Positions 10,543 to 23,553 are shown, counted from the stretch's first letter. The stretch: 64,000 nucleotides of DNA from Glycine soja (GCF_004193775.1 NC_041021.1:8872651-8936650); one strand, 5' to 3'. Numbers and translations are program-made. Notes: generated by a model from the letters alone, not told the origin.

Positions 10543-11537
10543 TAATATAATAATTGATATTAATTTCCTTTTTATTGTACTCAAATTGTGAGACATTTTG
10601 TTACCCATACAATTTTTTAACGGGCTCAAATGGTCTAAAATAGAATTTCATTATTTGCAAATTTAAAGAAGGAAAGCTCTTGCCCATGAATTATATCTAG
10701 CAGTGAATAACGACGGGATAAGAATCATTACCTTCTTGGTTAATATGTAATTAATAACATCCCTTTTCACGTACCCGGGGATTAGAAGATGGGCCTTGTT
10801 CAAATTCCTTAGGCTAGCTGAAATTGTATTTTTTCAAGAGTGACATTAAAAATATTTAGAAAAAAAATGTTTGCAGGAATAATATAACATTTTTTAATTA
10901 TATTTGAAAATGACAAACTAATTAAGGAAAATCAATCGTTTCCGAACTTCATCTACCGAGTTTGAGTGTACTTAATATTTGGATAGTTTTTTTATTTTTT
11001 TATTGAAGTGACTTTAAGAATGTTTTCCAGGAAAGTGTTTCAGGGAGTGTGACAAGACACCAATCGACCAAGTTCTGATGTTATTTTTTAAATAATTAAG
11101 GAAAATCAATCGTTTTGAAAACAGTTTTCAGCTAACATATTTAAACATAAATATAATATTTATGTATGCTGCATACAAATATTACTATAAATAATCTAAA
11201 AAATATAATATTATCTTTTAAATAGTTGTTTCTCCATTATACTTTATAATATTATAAATACATATCACTTTTAATTAAATATATTTTTACTATAATTCTT
11301 AAAATAAAACCAATTATTTAAATAATCATTAAATATTTATTCATTAAAAAAGCATAAGTCTAAAAATTTTATTTAAATCACTCCTATAATGTATAGATAT
11401 TTTATATTTATAAAAAATCATATAAGCTACTACTCTTCAAATTATACAATTTTATTTTATTAATAGTAATTAAATTAATTATGATACTGATTGTATCATA
11501 ATTAATTCGATTATAATTAAAAAAGAGTAGCTTATAT
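10543..11537. other. Non-coding, AT-rich
   Basis: No gene or recognised element. Two copies of a phrase like aattaaggaaaatcaatcgt (near 10919 and 11094) form a local duplication. Confidence 0.4.
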
Positions 11538-12132
11538 TAGACATGACAATGGGGCAGGACGGGGATGGCTATTGTCTCCCCAATTCCCGACCCCGACTCC
11601 CAAACGTGTTCCCATACTCGTATCCGATACCCGACAGCTTAAAGTTTATTATCCCATCTTTGTATCTGTCGGGTATCGGGTATCTTGATCCTGTCTCGTA
11701 CCCGATCCAAATTAGAAAAATAATTTTTTTAAAGAAAATCTTAAAAATTTAATTTTAGAAAAAATAAATTGATTGTTAAACATTTATTTTTAACTACTTA
11801 TATATCACTAAATTTATTATAACACATGTGTCTACAAAAATCGTTAAGAAAATAATATTAAATTATGTAAAAAATTTAAAATAAAATTAACTAATAATAA
11901 AAATTCTAGGTCTTTTGATTAAATTATGCAAAAAATTTAAAAATTTTAAGTGGCGGGACGAGTTCGGGATCGGAGTCGTGACAAATGTAATAATCTGATA
12001 CATGTACCCATACCTGACTTTTGGTTATTGGGGAAAACCCGAACCCAAACCCGATCAACTCGGGTATTACCCGTCAAAATCAGGACGAATTCGGTTGGGT
12101 ACGCACAGGTACGGGTTTTCTTGTCATGTCTA
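11538..12132. mobile_element. hAT-type MITE, copy 1
   Basis: The 595-bp element has perfect 12-bp terminal inverted repeats, TAGACATGACAA and TTGTCATGTCTA. It is flanked by an 8-bp target duplication with one mismatch (gcttatat and gcttgtat). GC-rich ends containing runs like GGGGC and CCCGAACCC surround an AT-rich centre. An 8-bp TSD points to the hAT superfamily. There is no transposase, so it is non-autonomous. A related copy lies at 54926-55432. Open frames at its GC-rich ends are not genes. Confidence 0.8.
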
Positions 12133-13138
12133 GCTTGTATCATCATTAAATCAGATTTTAATTAAAAAATAATTTAATCCATAATTAATTGTATTACTAT
12201 TAAAAAGGTAACATGTGTTGTCATTATGATAATTTGTATCATAATTAATTTAGTTATTAATAAAAGGATAAATTATATCATAGTTAAATAATTAAAATAT
12301 ATAAAAGAAAAAAGGAAAATAAGAAAAGAGAGAAAATGGGGTGTGAGGAGAATGGGTAGAGGAAGGGAGTGTAGGAAAATCGGAAATGGCAAGAGTTTTT
12401 TTTTACATGTTTTTAAAAAAGTAAGTAATGAAAATAGAAAAATCTGGTGTGAATAGTAACTCTCATCAACACACCATACAAGACCAATTGGCATCCACAA
12501 GTAATACAAAGCCTAAGTCTTGTTAAGTATATTCAATAAGGGAGTATGTGAAACGAGTATTTGTCCCCCCAAATTGGAAAGGTTGTTTTTTGTACCATTT
12601 TTTTTCACTCGCCTTATTTTTAATCTTTTTTTTTTTATTTCTAATATTACATCAATTAGTGAGTTTTTTCTTTGGTAGTTTGTCTTCCAGAATTTTAACT
12701 ACATAATTTTGTAAAAATTTGGATTTTGGAATTAAATTCTTAGAAGTTTACTTTTAGAAGTCTATTTACATACACACTGATATTAAGATTTTGGAAGTCT
12801 ATTCATATAATAAATAAATAATTTTCCACATATTACATATTAATTATGAAATTAGTGATACTAAAATTCGTCTAAAGGATGTTATTTAGGGAGACTATGG
12901 TATGAAATGATCTTTGATCTTTCCAAAAAATTTCGCTTAGATTTCTGAGTCCATGCAGTGTAACAATGATTCACATTAAAATAAGAAGGATCTGGCTGTA
13001 TAAATATGAGACTGTGTAGTTGAGAATAACTTAAAGAAATTAATTGATATTATCTATGTCAACAAGATACATCTATTTTTCAGTAGTCTATCACTTAAGA
13101 ATTTCATAACTAAACGTGTTTGGTGGCGTGGAGTAGTT
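12133..13138. other. Non-coding, AT-rich
   Basis: No recognised gene. A minus-strand frame at 12273-12509 is low-complexity, with no domain. Confidence 0.4.
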
Positions 13139-13280
13139 ATGTGATGAGTGACTGATCGAGGCCGTACCCGAATCAAATAAATATTAAAATGTAGTAACTA
13201 GGAAGTGATCATAGGTCGTTTCCCAACGAGCAATGATACTCCAAATGTTCATAACTGATAGTAGGAAATAGTAACAAATT

Positions 13281-13296
13281 GGGGGGGGGGGGGGGG
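13281..13296. repeat. Run of 16 guanines
   Basis: An uninterrupted G16 homopolymer on the plus strand, unusual in this AT-rich DNA. It could form a quadruplex or reflect assembly uncertainty. Confidence 0.95.
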
Positions 13297-13951
13297 TTGT
13301 TTGCTTTTGTAAATTAAATAGCGAGTAAAATTGAATTAGAAATTATCAGAATTAAAATATGTTGCTTCCCCTTGATTCACAAGCAAGTCTCTTATCCTAG
13401 GTTACGAGAATTTATCCTTTATCAGTTCAACCACTTAATCCAACCCTAAATTAAATTACTAAGTGAAATTTAACATAAAACATTCATTATGTGATTAAGT
13501 ATCACACACACCAATTACTCATAAACGATCATTAAGCATGAACGTAAATTAAGCACAGAGACAATTAAACAAGCACTAAGCATGCATGAATTAATAGCAA
13601 CAAATTCAGAGTAATTAGTGAAGAGGAAAAACTGAACAGAATTTAACAGTAATAATAGAACCTCAAAGAGAACTGTGCTTGATCCTCAAGAGAAAACAAC
13701 GCTGCGGACTTAGCCTTCCATTAATCAAATAGAGAACGAAATTTTATTGATAAAACTAAAAGTCTAAACCGGAATTGTAAAAAACGAAAATAAAAGAGAA
13801 AGAGAAGAGAGACTAAAACTAAAAACGAAAAATAGAAGAGAGAGAGGAGAGAGAGGGCTAAACTAGAACCTTGGTGTTGTTATATAGTTTTTCAGCCCCA
13901 AAGCTTACAAATCTGTTTTAAATCCAAACCTATAAGTAAAATCAAATCAAA

Positions 13952-14040
13952 TCTAGATAAGATAAGATAAGATAAGATCTAGATGAAATAATATCTAGAT
14001 GAGATTGAATCTAAATAATATCTACATAAGATAAGATCTA
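13952..14040. repeat. GATAA/ATCTAGAT-type short repeats
   Basis: Several ataag/gataag units and repeated atctagat(ga) palindromes over about 90 bp. Non-coding. Confidence 0.7.
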
Positions 14041-14262
14041 ATTTTGTAGAATAAATTAGTCTGCCCTCTTCAAGCCCAAGCCCAATTCTAGATTCAAGTC
14101 CGATGCTTCATTAATTCCTGAAATTAGATTAAAAACATCAAATTAGCTTAATGGGCCCAAATAATAAAACTGTCTAATTAATTTGACAATTAAGATTAAT
14201 CAATACTTAAAATGGTGCAGAAAGGGTTAAGAAATAGGAGAAAATAAAGGCACATCAGTGAC

Positions 14263-15135
14263 CTTCTAGGAATTTCCCAAAAAAAAAACATGAGAGAGAA
14301 CAAAATACGTTCAAAAAGTCTTATGTTAGTTTGTGGAAATAGTCATTGATTCCGAAAACAACAAAAGCAAATTATCTAAGATCTCAAAAAGACTACCACC
14401 TACCGATGGTTCTCACCAGTAAAGAATTAAATGAAATATCACCATGGGAAGTGTCATAGTGTGAAAACCAGTGAGAAGTTAAGAATAGGGACATGACATG
14501 CTAACATATATTTCCAAAATTGTTTGGCTTATTTGGCATCATGCATGCCTTGCCAACTAACGACGTGTTGTTGAACTCTTAGGCCAAAATAGAAAATGGC
14601 CATTTGTCATGTTTGTTCTCTCTTGAATGACACTAATATTCTTCATTGTTTTTCAATGTTCCCCTGTTAGATGATTTTGTAATTAAGCCTTAAATTAAAG
14701 TAAATTTGGGATTTTAGTAAATGCATATGTTACACATTTCATCTTATTGGGCCTTGCTCAATGTACATATTGTACTAAAGTCAAATTGGGTATTCATCAA
14801 TGCATAAATTTCACTTATGTCATATTAAAACTTAATCATTGGTGTTACACTTATACCTTATATTTTGAATTACTTAATTTTATAAATTTTATTATCATAT
14901 ATTTTCCTAATAAAGGGTATTTATTATCATTTTTAAATATTTTTTTTGTAAAAAGCACAAATTAAAAGACCAATGATAAGCATGGCTTATTTATCTTAAT
15001 CAAATAATCTAAATATTATTTTCTTAATTGAAAAATATTACTAATATACTAATTTCAATATTTTTCTAGTATAAAATATATTTAAGTATATTATATATTT
15101 AATACGATTTATAATAAATAAAATTTTTGTTACTA
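14263..15135. other. Non-coding
   Basis: No recognised gene or mobile element. AT-rich, with short spurious frames only. Confidence 0.4.
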
Positions 15136-15540
15136 CACTTATGTAGAAAAAGAAGATTTCAGTCGCTAATTCGGTCGCTAATCTCAAAACATATACATGC
15201 GTAGCGATCGAATTATTTTTGGTCGCTATAATCTTGATATAGCGATCGAAATGTCTTCGGTTGCTATCTTCAACTATATATCGGTCGCCACTTCGGTGGC
15301 TAAAGTACTTTTGTTTTTTTACATATACAACAACCGAAATTGTCATCGAAGTTTTCAGCGACCTTTCATTTCGGTGGCTAATTTAGTCGCTAATACAAGT
15401 TAGCCATCATGATCATATTCGGTCGCAAATTCTGTCCCAAGTTGCACCATTTATTGTGTGGTCTCTACTTTGGTCGCTAACAAAGACAAAAGTTTTTCGG
15501 TCGCTAATTTCGGTCACTAAATTGCATTTTTCTAGTAGTG
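15136..15540. mobile_element. Small non-autonomous CACTA-like element
   Basis: The right end reads ATTTTTCTAGTAGTG, the inverse of a CACTACTAGAAAAAT terminus. The left end near 15136 is a degenerate CACTTATGTAGAAAAA. Between them, short subterminal repeats of the type TTCGGTCGCTAA or TAGCGATCGAA occur in both orientations, as in CACTA elements. No transposase is present. The 3-bp target duplication is not clear. Confidence 0.6.
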
Positions 15541-15825
15541 TTTACTTCTTCTTCTTTGTTTCTTCCTTTTCTCTTTTCTTCGTATAGCCTATGGGTTGAC
15601 AATGTTCATTTGGAATTTTAGGCACATTCATTGGTCTCCTCCTTCTCCTCCGCGAAGCTAGTGTTGGTATTGTTCGTGGAGTGTGTTTGCTATTTGTGGC
15701 TCCTCCCTAGTTTCTCTTCCGGCAGTTCTTTGTCGTCCTCCGCGAGTTTCCTCTCCTCTGCCGCCATGAGTCGTGTGGTGTCGTCACCAATAAGTTTTTT
15801 TTTTGTCTTCATTTACTTCATACGA
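15541..15825. other. No confident feature
   Basis: Pyrimidine-rich sequence with a serine-rich open frame (15631-15885) that runs into the tandem repeats. No domain is recognised. Confidence 0.35.
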
Positions 15826-15950
15826 ATTGTCCATCTGTATGGTTTATACAAATTGTTAATCTGTATGATTCACACAGATTGTTAATCCGTATGGTTCATA
15901 CGGATTGACAATCCGTAAGGTTCATATGGATTTTCAATTCATATATTCAA
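15826..15950. repeat. Palindromic tandem repeats, about 31 bp
   Basis: Four to five imperfect units built on aatccgtatggttcatacgg, each able to pair with itself (ccgtatg...catacgg). They are spaced by short ttgt/ttgac linkers. Confidence 0.75.
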
Positions 15951-17464
15951 TACAAAAATAAAAAACACAGAGAAAGCATAAGTCACAGCGGCTCATGGCG
16001 GTGATTTTGAAACGACGACAGACACCAACCACGACCACATACTGCTTGATGAAGACGAACCACGGATTGAACAGAAGAAGATGAGAGAATTTGAGAGGAG
16101 AATGAAAATGGCGTGAATGGTGCAGCGGACGGATTCCCAACACATAGTTCAAATTTAAGTTAAATGAATTAGGGGTAAAATTGTTTTTTCACTCAAAATG
16201 TTGGATGTAGAAAAAGTAATAACTAAGTAGGAAGAAAATCCCCAAAACTCAACAGGTTTAATTGATTTGACTCGGGTCTCATTCAAATGCAAAAATTAGC
16301 CAACTCAAATTATTTGGATTAGTTTGGATCAATTCGTATTTGCGAGTAATCCTGTGAACACCCTTAATACACATATGCTAACAAACATTCACTCCATTTT
16401 TTTTAAGCAGATTTTTTTTAACATTGGATTGAGAGGCCATCTCATTCTTATAAAAAAATTAAACAAAATAATAATTAATGAGAAACTTCATATTTTATAA
16501 TCAAATTTATTTAGCAATTTTATACTACTTATAATATTGAAAATTGATTATCCTAATAAAGCCTATTTAGTAGGTTCTTTAATTTGCAATCGACTAGCTT
16601 TACAAAAAAATTCCTATTTATATATCCAAAATTGCATTTTAATATAAATTATTTAAAATATGTGTATGATTAACTATGGATTAACGGAGCGATTCCTATC
16701 TTAAACAAACGCTCCCTTAATCCGTGTAAAAAATTATTAAAAACACGGATTTTTATAAGCTTTTTTTCAGACCATGAAAAATTGGACATAATTTTTCATT
16801 CTATAGAATCAAAGCAAATAATTTCATACCTTTAAGTTATAGAATCATGAAAAAATATTTATTTAGCATTTAATATTTAAAAATATTTTCTCATGACTAA
16901 ATGCCTTGGCCTATTTATTCGTTATTTTATTTTTACTTTCATTGTCGCCTGTTGGATCTATTATTTCGTAAAGTGATAATTCTTATTGGAATAGACATTT
17001 ACGTTGATGTTCAAGCATGACTTAAATAAAGAATGTACGCCAATTTTAATAAAATAATCAATATATTAAAATATAAAACAATGACTTTTAAAAATAACTA
17101 TATATACTCGTTTGGTGGGCAAATAATTGTATATATGTTATATGTACTCTTTGGATCACTTAACATCAAATTATTATTTTTATTAATTAATCATTGATTC
17201 ATTGGCATTGAGTTTGAGTTTAAATACCTATAACACGAGTGCGGACACTTGACTCTTAGCAGTCAGGTTTTCTAACTGATAGGTTATCTCTAACCTATTA
17301 ATATTTAAATATATTTATTTTTATCTATTGGAAGATAGTTAATTATCTACAAAGTCACACATTATCTACAAGGTACAATTATTTACTGCTACCGACTATT
17401 ATCTACGAGCTAAAAATTATCTGCAAAGGCTATAATAGCTTCTACCAACAAGGACCCGCAACTA
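15951..17464. other. Non-coding
   Basis: No gene supported. AT-rich intergenic DNA bounded on the right by the CGCTC target duplication of the solo LTR. Confidence 0.4.
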
Positions 17465-17469
17465 CGCTC

Positions 17470-20259
17470 TGTGACACTCTTTTCCTCGACATACATATAA
17501 ATAGTTAAAACATATAAAAATATTGATCAACAAATCCACGTGGGTAAAAGGTTCATATTTACTTCACTATTACTAAATAAGACTTATTAAAAATATATTC
17601 GGCTCAAAACAAAACCGTCAAAGTTTACAAAAATAATTTTGTTAAATCATTGATGTAAAATAAAATAAAATAACATCATGCAATTAAAATAAAAACTCAT
17701 CTCCAAATGTCACAATCTATCAAGGCATTGTATCCCAATGTCCTTTGGCACGAGGTTCATTAAAGTCATCTACCTAGTCATATACTCCCACGAACACAAG
17801 GTTCGAGATTCAAACACATAGCACACAGGAAGTGAGTTATCACACAAAAAAAAAATAACAAAACAAATAAACAAGACGTAATCAAAATAAATTATGGAAA
17901 TATTTATAACATAACTCAACTTAATACAACTCACGTCAATTCACCACTTTATCTTTAAAATTCATTTTTTTCAATCACTAATCACATTACACATGAATCA
18001 CACACTCGAGTCAAGATGTAATAACACTCATCAATTTCATAATAAACAATTAACAAGCATTATGTAACAATTATACTAAGACTCAAGCCTACATGCAATG
18101 TGGTACCATGTCAGTGAAAAACCATCATGGGGCGCTTAGGAGTACATAACAAGACACATCATATAATGGGTATGTCAGGTCACTCTTGCTAAGTAAAATC
18201 ATAAGGTGATCAGTCAGGGTCACTCTTACTAAGTAAAATCATAAGGTGACCAGTCAAGATCACTCCATTTTGCAAGAATGCTCCAACCATATGGAATCAA
18301 CATAGGCTTAAAGGAGCACTCAAACCGAGTGTCTTTACCCCCAAGGCCTAGACTCCGAAGAATCTGTTAGGGTTTCACCTTCCTGATTCAGGTCCAACCC
18401 CTAAAACAATTTTTACAAGTAGACACTGCTCATGAATTATACAATACTCATGACCTAACACTCATGTTTCAAACACGTTAACACATTACACTACAATTTA
18501 ACACTGGTTATTAACTAGAAACCTATATTTTCTCTTTAACACTGCGCATAAACACTTTTCTCAATATAAACACTGGTCGGGTTATTGTATAATTCAAAGC
18601 TCACAACATAATTATTGTTACATCAAGTGTTAAACACACACACTTATTCATAACCAAATATCATGCCCACAATTTAATATCTCGTAATGTCACAATCCAC
18701 CATCACAGGTTTACATGTATCTCACAAATTAACACATGTTCAACTTTGTACTTATACTCGATTTCAACAATAATATTATAAGTAGGTACTGCTCATGAAT
18801 TATACAATACCCACGATCTCACACTCGTGTTTCAAACACGTTTAACACATTGCGCTACAATTTAACACTGGTTCCTAACTAGGAAACCTACATTTTCCCT
18901 TTAACACTACGCATTAACATTTTTCTCAAGATAAACATTGGTCGGGTTATTGTATAATTCATATCTCACAACACAAGTAATGTCACATTAAGTATTAACC
19001 ACACACTTATTCACAACTAAAATTCATGTTCACAACTTCACATCCCATTTTGTCACAATCAACCATCTTACGTTTACGTGTATCTCACAATTTAACACAT
19101 TCAACTTTGTACTTATACTCGATCTCCATAACAATATTATAATCTCAAAGTAATATATTATTCTACAATTCATCATATATTCAATTTATCACTTATATAC
19201 AATTTCAATCATAATTTCATAATCCCAATATAATTATTTATTACGCTAATCTTATTAAAAAATACAAACAATTTATACAAAATATTTCTCAATCTACGGG
19301 GAGTAAAACCCCTCAAACAATTTCACATAATCATACAAGAATTTCAATACAATAAACATCCCAAAATAAACCCCAATTTGATCCTTTAAGAACTCTTATG
19401 CATGTTCATTCTAACCCTAATTGCGATAAACTCATCCCTTACCTCTAAGTGGGCTCACATGTGTATTGTGATAGTAATAGTGGCATCTCTAGCGGTTTCC
19501 TGAGATTCCTCAAGTTTTTCCTCGGACTACTCTGATAAGGTTCCCAAACGTTAGAGAGAAGGAGAAGGGATTGAAGTCTTCAATCCACTATCTACGTGCG
19601 ATGAGTATTTCTCCCTCCACAGAGGTTATTTTACAAATCCCAATGGTGAAGATGTACGTCAATGAATTGCAAACCACATATCAAAATTGCATGACAATCC
19701 AACGGTTAACGAGTCAGGGATCATAGTTTTACTGAGACAATTTTGGGTTTCTGCAGGAAAAGAAAAAGCTACAATGCAAAGGGTATTTCTCTCAGCTTCG
19801 ACATGTTTTCGTAATTCCCAACGATGAGAATGTTCAGAAATGAGTTATGAACCTAGTGCCCAAATTTCACAACGATCTAACGGTAAATAAGTCCTATATC
19901 ATCATTTTTTTTTGAGAGATTGGATGATATGCGGGAAAAAAAAATAGGATTTTGGGAGGAGGAGAAGTGAAAACGAAATTGAGAGGGAGAGGAGGCGTAG
20001 GAAGTAGGGAGTTAGGGTACTCACAGCCTACTATTTACTCTATTTTTCTTTGTTTATTATTTTATAAACAAATACTCTATTTTATTTCCTATCAAATGAA
20101 TAAATAAAATATTATTTTTATTTTCCTTCAAATTATTATTTTGATAAAGTTATTTCTCCTTATTTATTTATTTATAAAAATCTCAGTATTTTTCTAAAAC
20201 TCTATTTATTTTTAAATAAAAGTTATTTTAATTTATATATGAAAAAATGGGATGTTATA
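17470..20259 (+). mobile_element. Solo LTR (2.79 kb) of a retrotransposon
   Basis: The segment begins TGTGACACTC and ends GGGATGTTATA. Both sides carry a perfect 5-bp target duplication CGCTC (17465-17469 and 20260-20264). The final CA appears mutated to TA. No gag or pol coding sequence occurs between the ends, so this is a single LTR left by recombination between two LTRs, most likely from a large Ty3/gypsy-type element given its length. Part of the interior is internally duplicated. Confidence 0.75.
18416..19140. repeat. Tandem duplication inside the solo LTR
   Basis: Two copies of about 364 bp, the first starting near caagtagacactgctcatga (18416) and the second near 18780, with an estimated 15% divergence by eye. 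A smaller repeat lies at about 18176-18265, where a phrase with cactcttgctaagtaaaatc recurs. Confidence 0.85.
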
Positions 20260-20264
20260 CGCTC

Positions 20265-21074
20265 CATTCTTATAAAAATCAGGTTTCATCGAACGCTCAA
20301 CACAATCCTCACACACCAACACACAAGCAACAAACTTGTGTCTCTCTCTCTCAAAGCCGACTTGCAAAATCCAAGAGTCCACTTCGGCCATGTCCACCTT
20401 GACGTGTGCTAGGTCTAGATTATGGTAAGTAGAATTGTCTACGATAATCCTTAAATATGATTTATTTCTTGTAAAAAATATGTAGTTTCAATCAAAATAG
20501 TACTTATATATAATATATATGCACTAGTGCACTTTTAATAAAAATCATTCATGATATTTGTATGGTCAAAATTTAATATTCTCACTCTTAATTTTTTTCC
20601 TATAAAAATCAAACTCAATATTAGAAAGCTTAGAATCCTTGATATATGCCAAGAAATATTATTCAAACTCTCTTGATATGTGAACCACTCTTATTTTGTG
20701 TGGAATAAAAAAACTACTCTCATTATATATGTCCATTTCACTCAAGTGAGAATACATGATTTGAGAATAATGAATATCAGTATTTTAATTAGTCTGTATA
20801 TAGAAAACAATAAATATTTTTAATTTTTAAACAATTAAAATTAATAATAATTAAGAAATACTATTAATATATAAATAATGTTGTAATTAAAATTTTAAAT
20901 AAATATATTTGAACAAAAATTATATTTTAATATATAAATAATGTTATTTTTACCTATTAAAAATTTCTATAGTTAAATAATATTGAAATTAAATTTAAAA
21001 ATAAAGATAAAACAAGGAAGAATGAAAAGATGAAAATTAAGGATATATATCAAGTATATATAAAAATAAAATGG
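20265..21074. other. Non-coding
   Basis: A CT-rich stretch with ctctctctctc at about 20342 could be a decayed 5' leader, but no coding region follows. The remainder is AT-rich. Confidence 0.35.
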
Positions 21075-22110
21075 CAAAATTGTAAATTTGGTTCCCTTAT
21101 TTGTCTCCAATTTTGATTTTGGTCCCCTTTTAAAATTATTCACGCATTTAGTCCTCCTTTTATATCCAATCACACAATTTTAGTCCCTCAGCCCAGATTT
21201 GGACATTGATAGTTAAAAACCTACGTTGACAGACACGAGAGACATTTTTCATTTTTCCCTATAATCAAAGGTTTCATCTTTGTTATACCATGAGAAAAAT
21301 GAAAATAAAAAAAATTGAGTTTGGGGATTTATGTGGGTGATTGGTTTGAATGGATTGCGATCTGAAGAAAAAAAATTGTGATGGGTGTTGATACTATGGG
21401 CCTTGCTTGCTATGATGGGTGTTTAAATTTGTGCAAAGAAGAAAAAGGGGGCAAAAAGTGGGGAACTTGTGAGTTGAATTGAATTGAATTTCATTAGTTC
21501 TATTTGAACATACTTTTGATTTTGTTATGGTGGATTGAAGGTTGTGGCGTTCCTAGATCATTCTTCTGTGTGGTAGAGACATGTTGGACGATCATTCCTG
21601 CATTTTTCTGAGGTTGTTTTCCGGCACTTGCCAAGTGGAGAATGATAGGTCTTACATGAAGTGCTTGTTGGAGTTGGACATCAAGAATGGCAAGCGCCCT
21701 ATGGAGATTGATGATGTTGAGGAGGATGAGCCCCACCAGCCAAGAAAGTGTACTAAGAAGTTGGATTCTTCCCATAAAGTTGAAATGGCTCGAATTTCGT
21801 TTCAACGCCAATCTATTGAGGCCAAGGATTCTGTTGTTTGAGGAAAGATCAAACATTGATGGATGAGAAGGAACAAGAGATGGTTGTTGCGGGTGGGAGA
21901 TGGAACCAAAAATGATGACCCATTAATGGACGAATCAGTTGTTGACACATGTCAGTCAACTTAAGTTTGTAACGATCAATGTCTAAAATTGGGCTAGGAG
22001 ACCAAAATTACATGATTGGATATAAAAGGAAGACTAAATGCGTGAATAATTTTAAAAATGGACCAAAATCGAAATTGGAGATAATTAGGGGGATCAAATT
22101 TGCAATTTTG
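21075..22110. mobile_element. MULE-like element with long inverted repeats
   Basis: Left (21075 to about 21235) and right (about 21950-22110) ends are inverted repeats of about 160 bp. They begin caaaattgtaaatttggt on the left and end aaatttgcaattttg on the right, with perhaps 85% identity by eye. Long terminal inverted repeats around a non-transposase interior resemble Mutator-like or Pack-MULE elements. A clear 9-bp target duplication was not found. The interior has a plus-strand open frame at 21581-21841. Confidence 0.55.
21581..21841 (+). other. Unidentified 86-codon open frame inside the MULE-like element
   Basis: The frame has ATG and TGA and encodes a charged peptide including EIDDVEEDEPHQPRKCTKK. 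It is more complex than random frames nearby. No family was recognised. It could be a captured host exon or a chance frame. Confidence 0.25.
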
Positions 22111-22377
22111 TTAAATATAATAAAAGGGAATAGTTTAACATAATTGAAAGGATAATAGGTTAGACATAACATGTGAAATATAACTCCAAGAAAAGAAGAG
22201 AGTGGGAATTCCATGATGTAAATTATGTATTTTTTCCGGCTATCATATGATTACTAACGAACTATTTTTATCTTCTTTTTCATGTATAATTCTATAAATT
22301 AGATTTTGTGGTCACACCTAGATAGAGGGGTGTGTTGAAAGTTTCACATGGCGGGTAGTCATGAGAAAAATGAGACA

Positions 22378-22491
22378 TGTTGAAGTCGCACATTGAATAA
22401 AGATACTGTCGAGATAAACTATATAAGTGGGGAACAATCCTCACCTTACAAGCCAGTTTTGTAGGATTGAGTTAAAGCCCAAACCCACTTT
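22378..22491 (+). mobile_element. TRIM-like mini-retrotransposon, left part (LTR)
   Basis: The sequence starts tgttgaagtcgcacattg and contains ataagtggggaacaatcctc and accttacaagcc. These phrases are typical of the short LTR of plant TRIM elements (Katydid-like in legumes). The large CACTA element is inserted directly after it. The matching internal start with a primer-binding site is found on the other side at 36395-36440. Confidence 0.55.
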
Positions 22492-22509
22492 CACTATTAG
22501 AAAATATGC

Positions 22510-22925
22510 TTTTTACATCGGTTATTTATGACTTTCAACATCAGTTTTTTAAAATCAGTATTAGCGTAAAATTGACAACATCAGTTATTTAAATAACCGA
22601 TGTTATATAATAAGAATTACACCAAAAAAAGATATCAATGTTCATATCAGCCTTGGCAGTTAACATCGATTTTAGTATAAAACCAATGTTAACTGATACG
22701 TTAACATTAGTTTTCTACAAAAACCGATGTTAACTTCCAAATGTTAACATCAATTTTACTGAAAAACCGATGTTAACGTTTTCGAAGTTAACATTGGTTT
22801 TTAACAAAAATTGATGTTAACTTATAAGTTAACATCGGTTTTTGTAGAAAACCGATGTCAATAAACCGATGTTGTTTGTGTATATTAATATCAGTTTTTT
22901 TAAAAAACTGATGTTGTTATTAGGA
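22510..22925. repeat. CACTA subterminal repeats, left end
   Basis: A dozen or so short repeats of AACATCGGTTTTT and its inverse AAAAACCGATGTTAAC alternate, forming potential hairpins. In CACTA elements such motifs bind the TNPA-type protein. Confidence 0.85.
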
Positions 22926-23223
22926 ATTTTTTTTAATGCATTGTCTGTTTTTACAAAAAACCCAAAAATTAACCTGCAAATTTGAAATCAAACCACACAG
23001 CACAACATATATCATTTGTATTCTGCTTTGAAACATTTTTTAGCAAAAAGCTAGCTAATAAACTATTAATTGTAAAAAATCAATTGATAACTATGAATAA
23101 ATAATTTATTAATAATAATCAATAAGGAATATTCAATGTTAAAAGAAAACAACAATTGTAAAAAATGTAAAGCATGGTAGTAAACTAATTAAGTAAACTA
23201 AAATTACAAAGTTCCCTAACATC
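22926..23223. other. CACTA non-coding 3' flank of the second gene
   Basis: AT-rich, no coding content. It lies downstream of the minus-strand Ulp1-type gene and probably holds its 3' untranslated region. Confidence 0.4.
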
Positions 23224-23553
23224 CTAAGTTTGATTTTTAACTTTGAGATAATATTGTGCCCACTGGATGCGAAGCGCCTTCAATCTCTTTGCTTCCAATG
23301 GTCTAACATCATTAAAATACCGCATGATCAAATAAAACATAAGTTAATAATGTAATACCAATGATAACAAAATCAAATTTGTTTGAAATAAACAATTACC
23401 GTTTTCCAATTATTCCTTAAACTTCCTAAGATTATAGTGGACATCCCGTGCATCACATAATAGCCACACTCAGTGCTTCCTTTTTGTCTATTACACTAAA
23501 TACATAATGAAATTTAGATATTAAACATTAACTACAATTTAGTGTAAACATTA

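Larger units (their letters stand above)
13139..14262 (-). other. Possible retroelement LTR-like region
   Basis: The segment starts near tgtgatgagtgactgatcga and ends near ggcacatca. It contains a phrase (gtcgtttcccaacgag) that I associate with plant gypsy-like LTR regions. It holds no long open frame. A matching 5-bp target duplication was not found, so the boundaries and class are uncertain. Confidence 0.3.

Noticed and set aside
11543..12165. Overlapping open frames on both strands near 11.5-12.1 kb
   Set aside because: They fall inside the GC-rich ends of the hAT-type MITE and have no domain.
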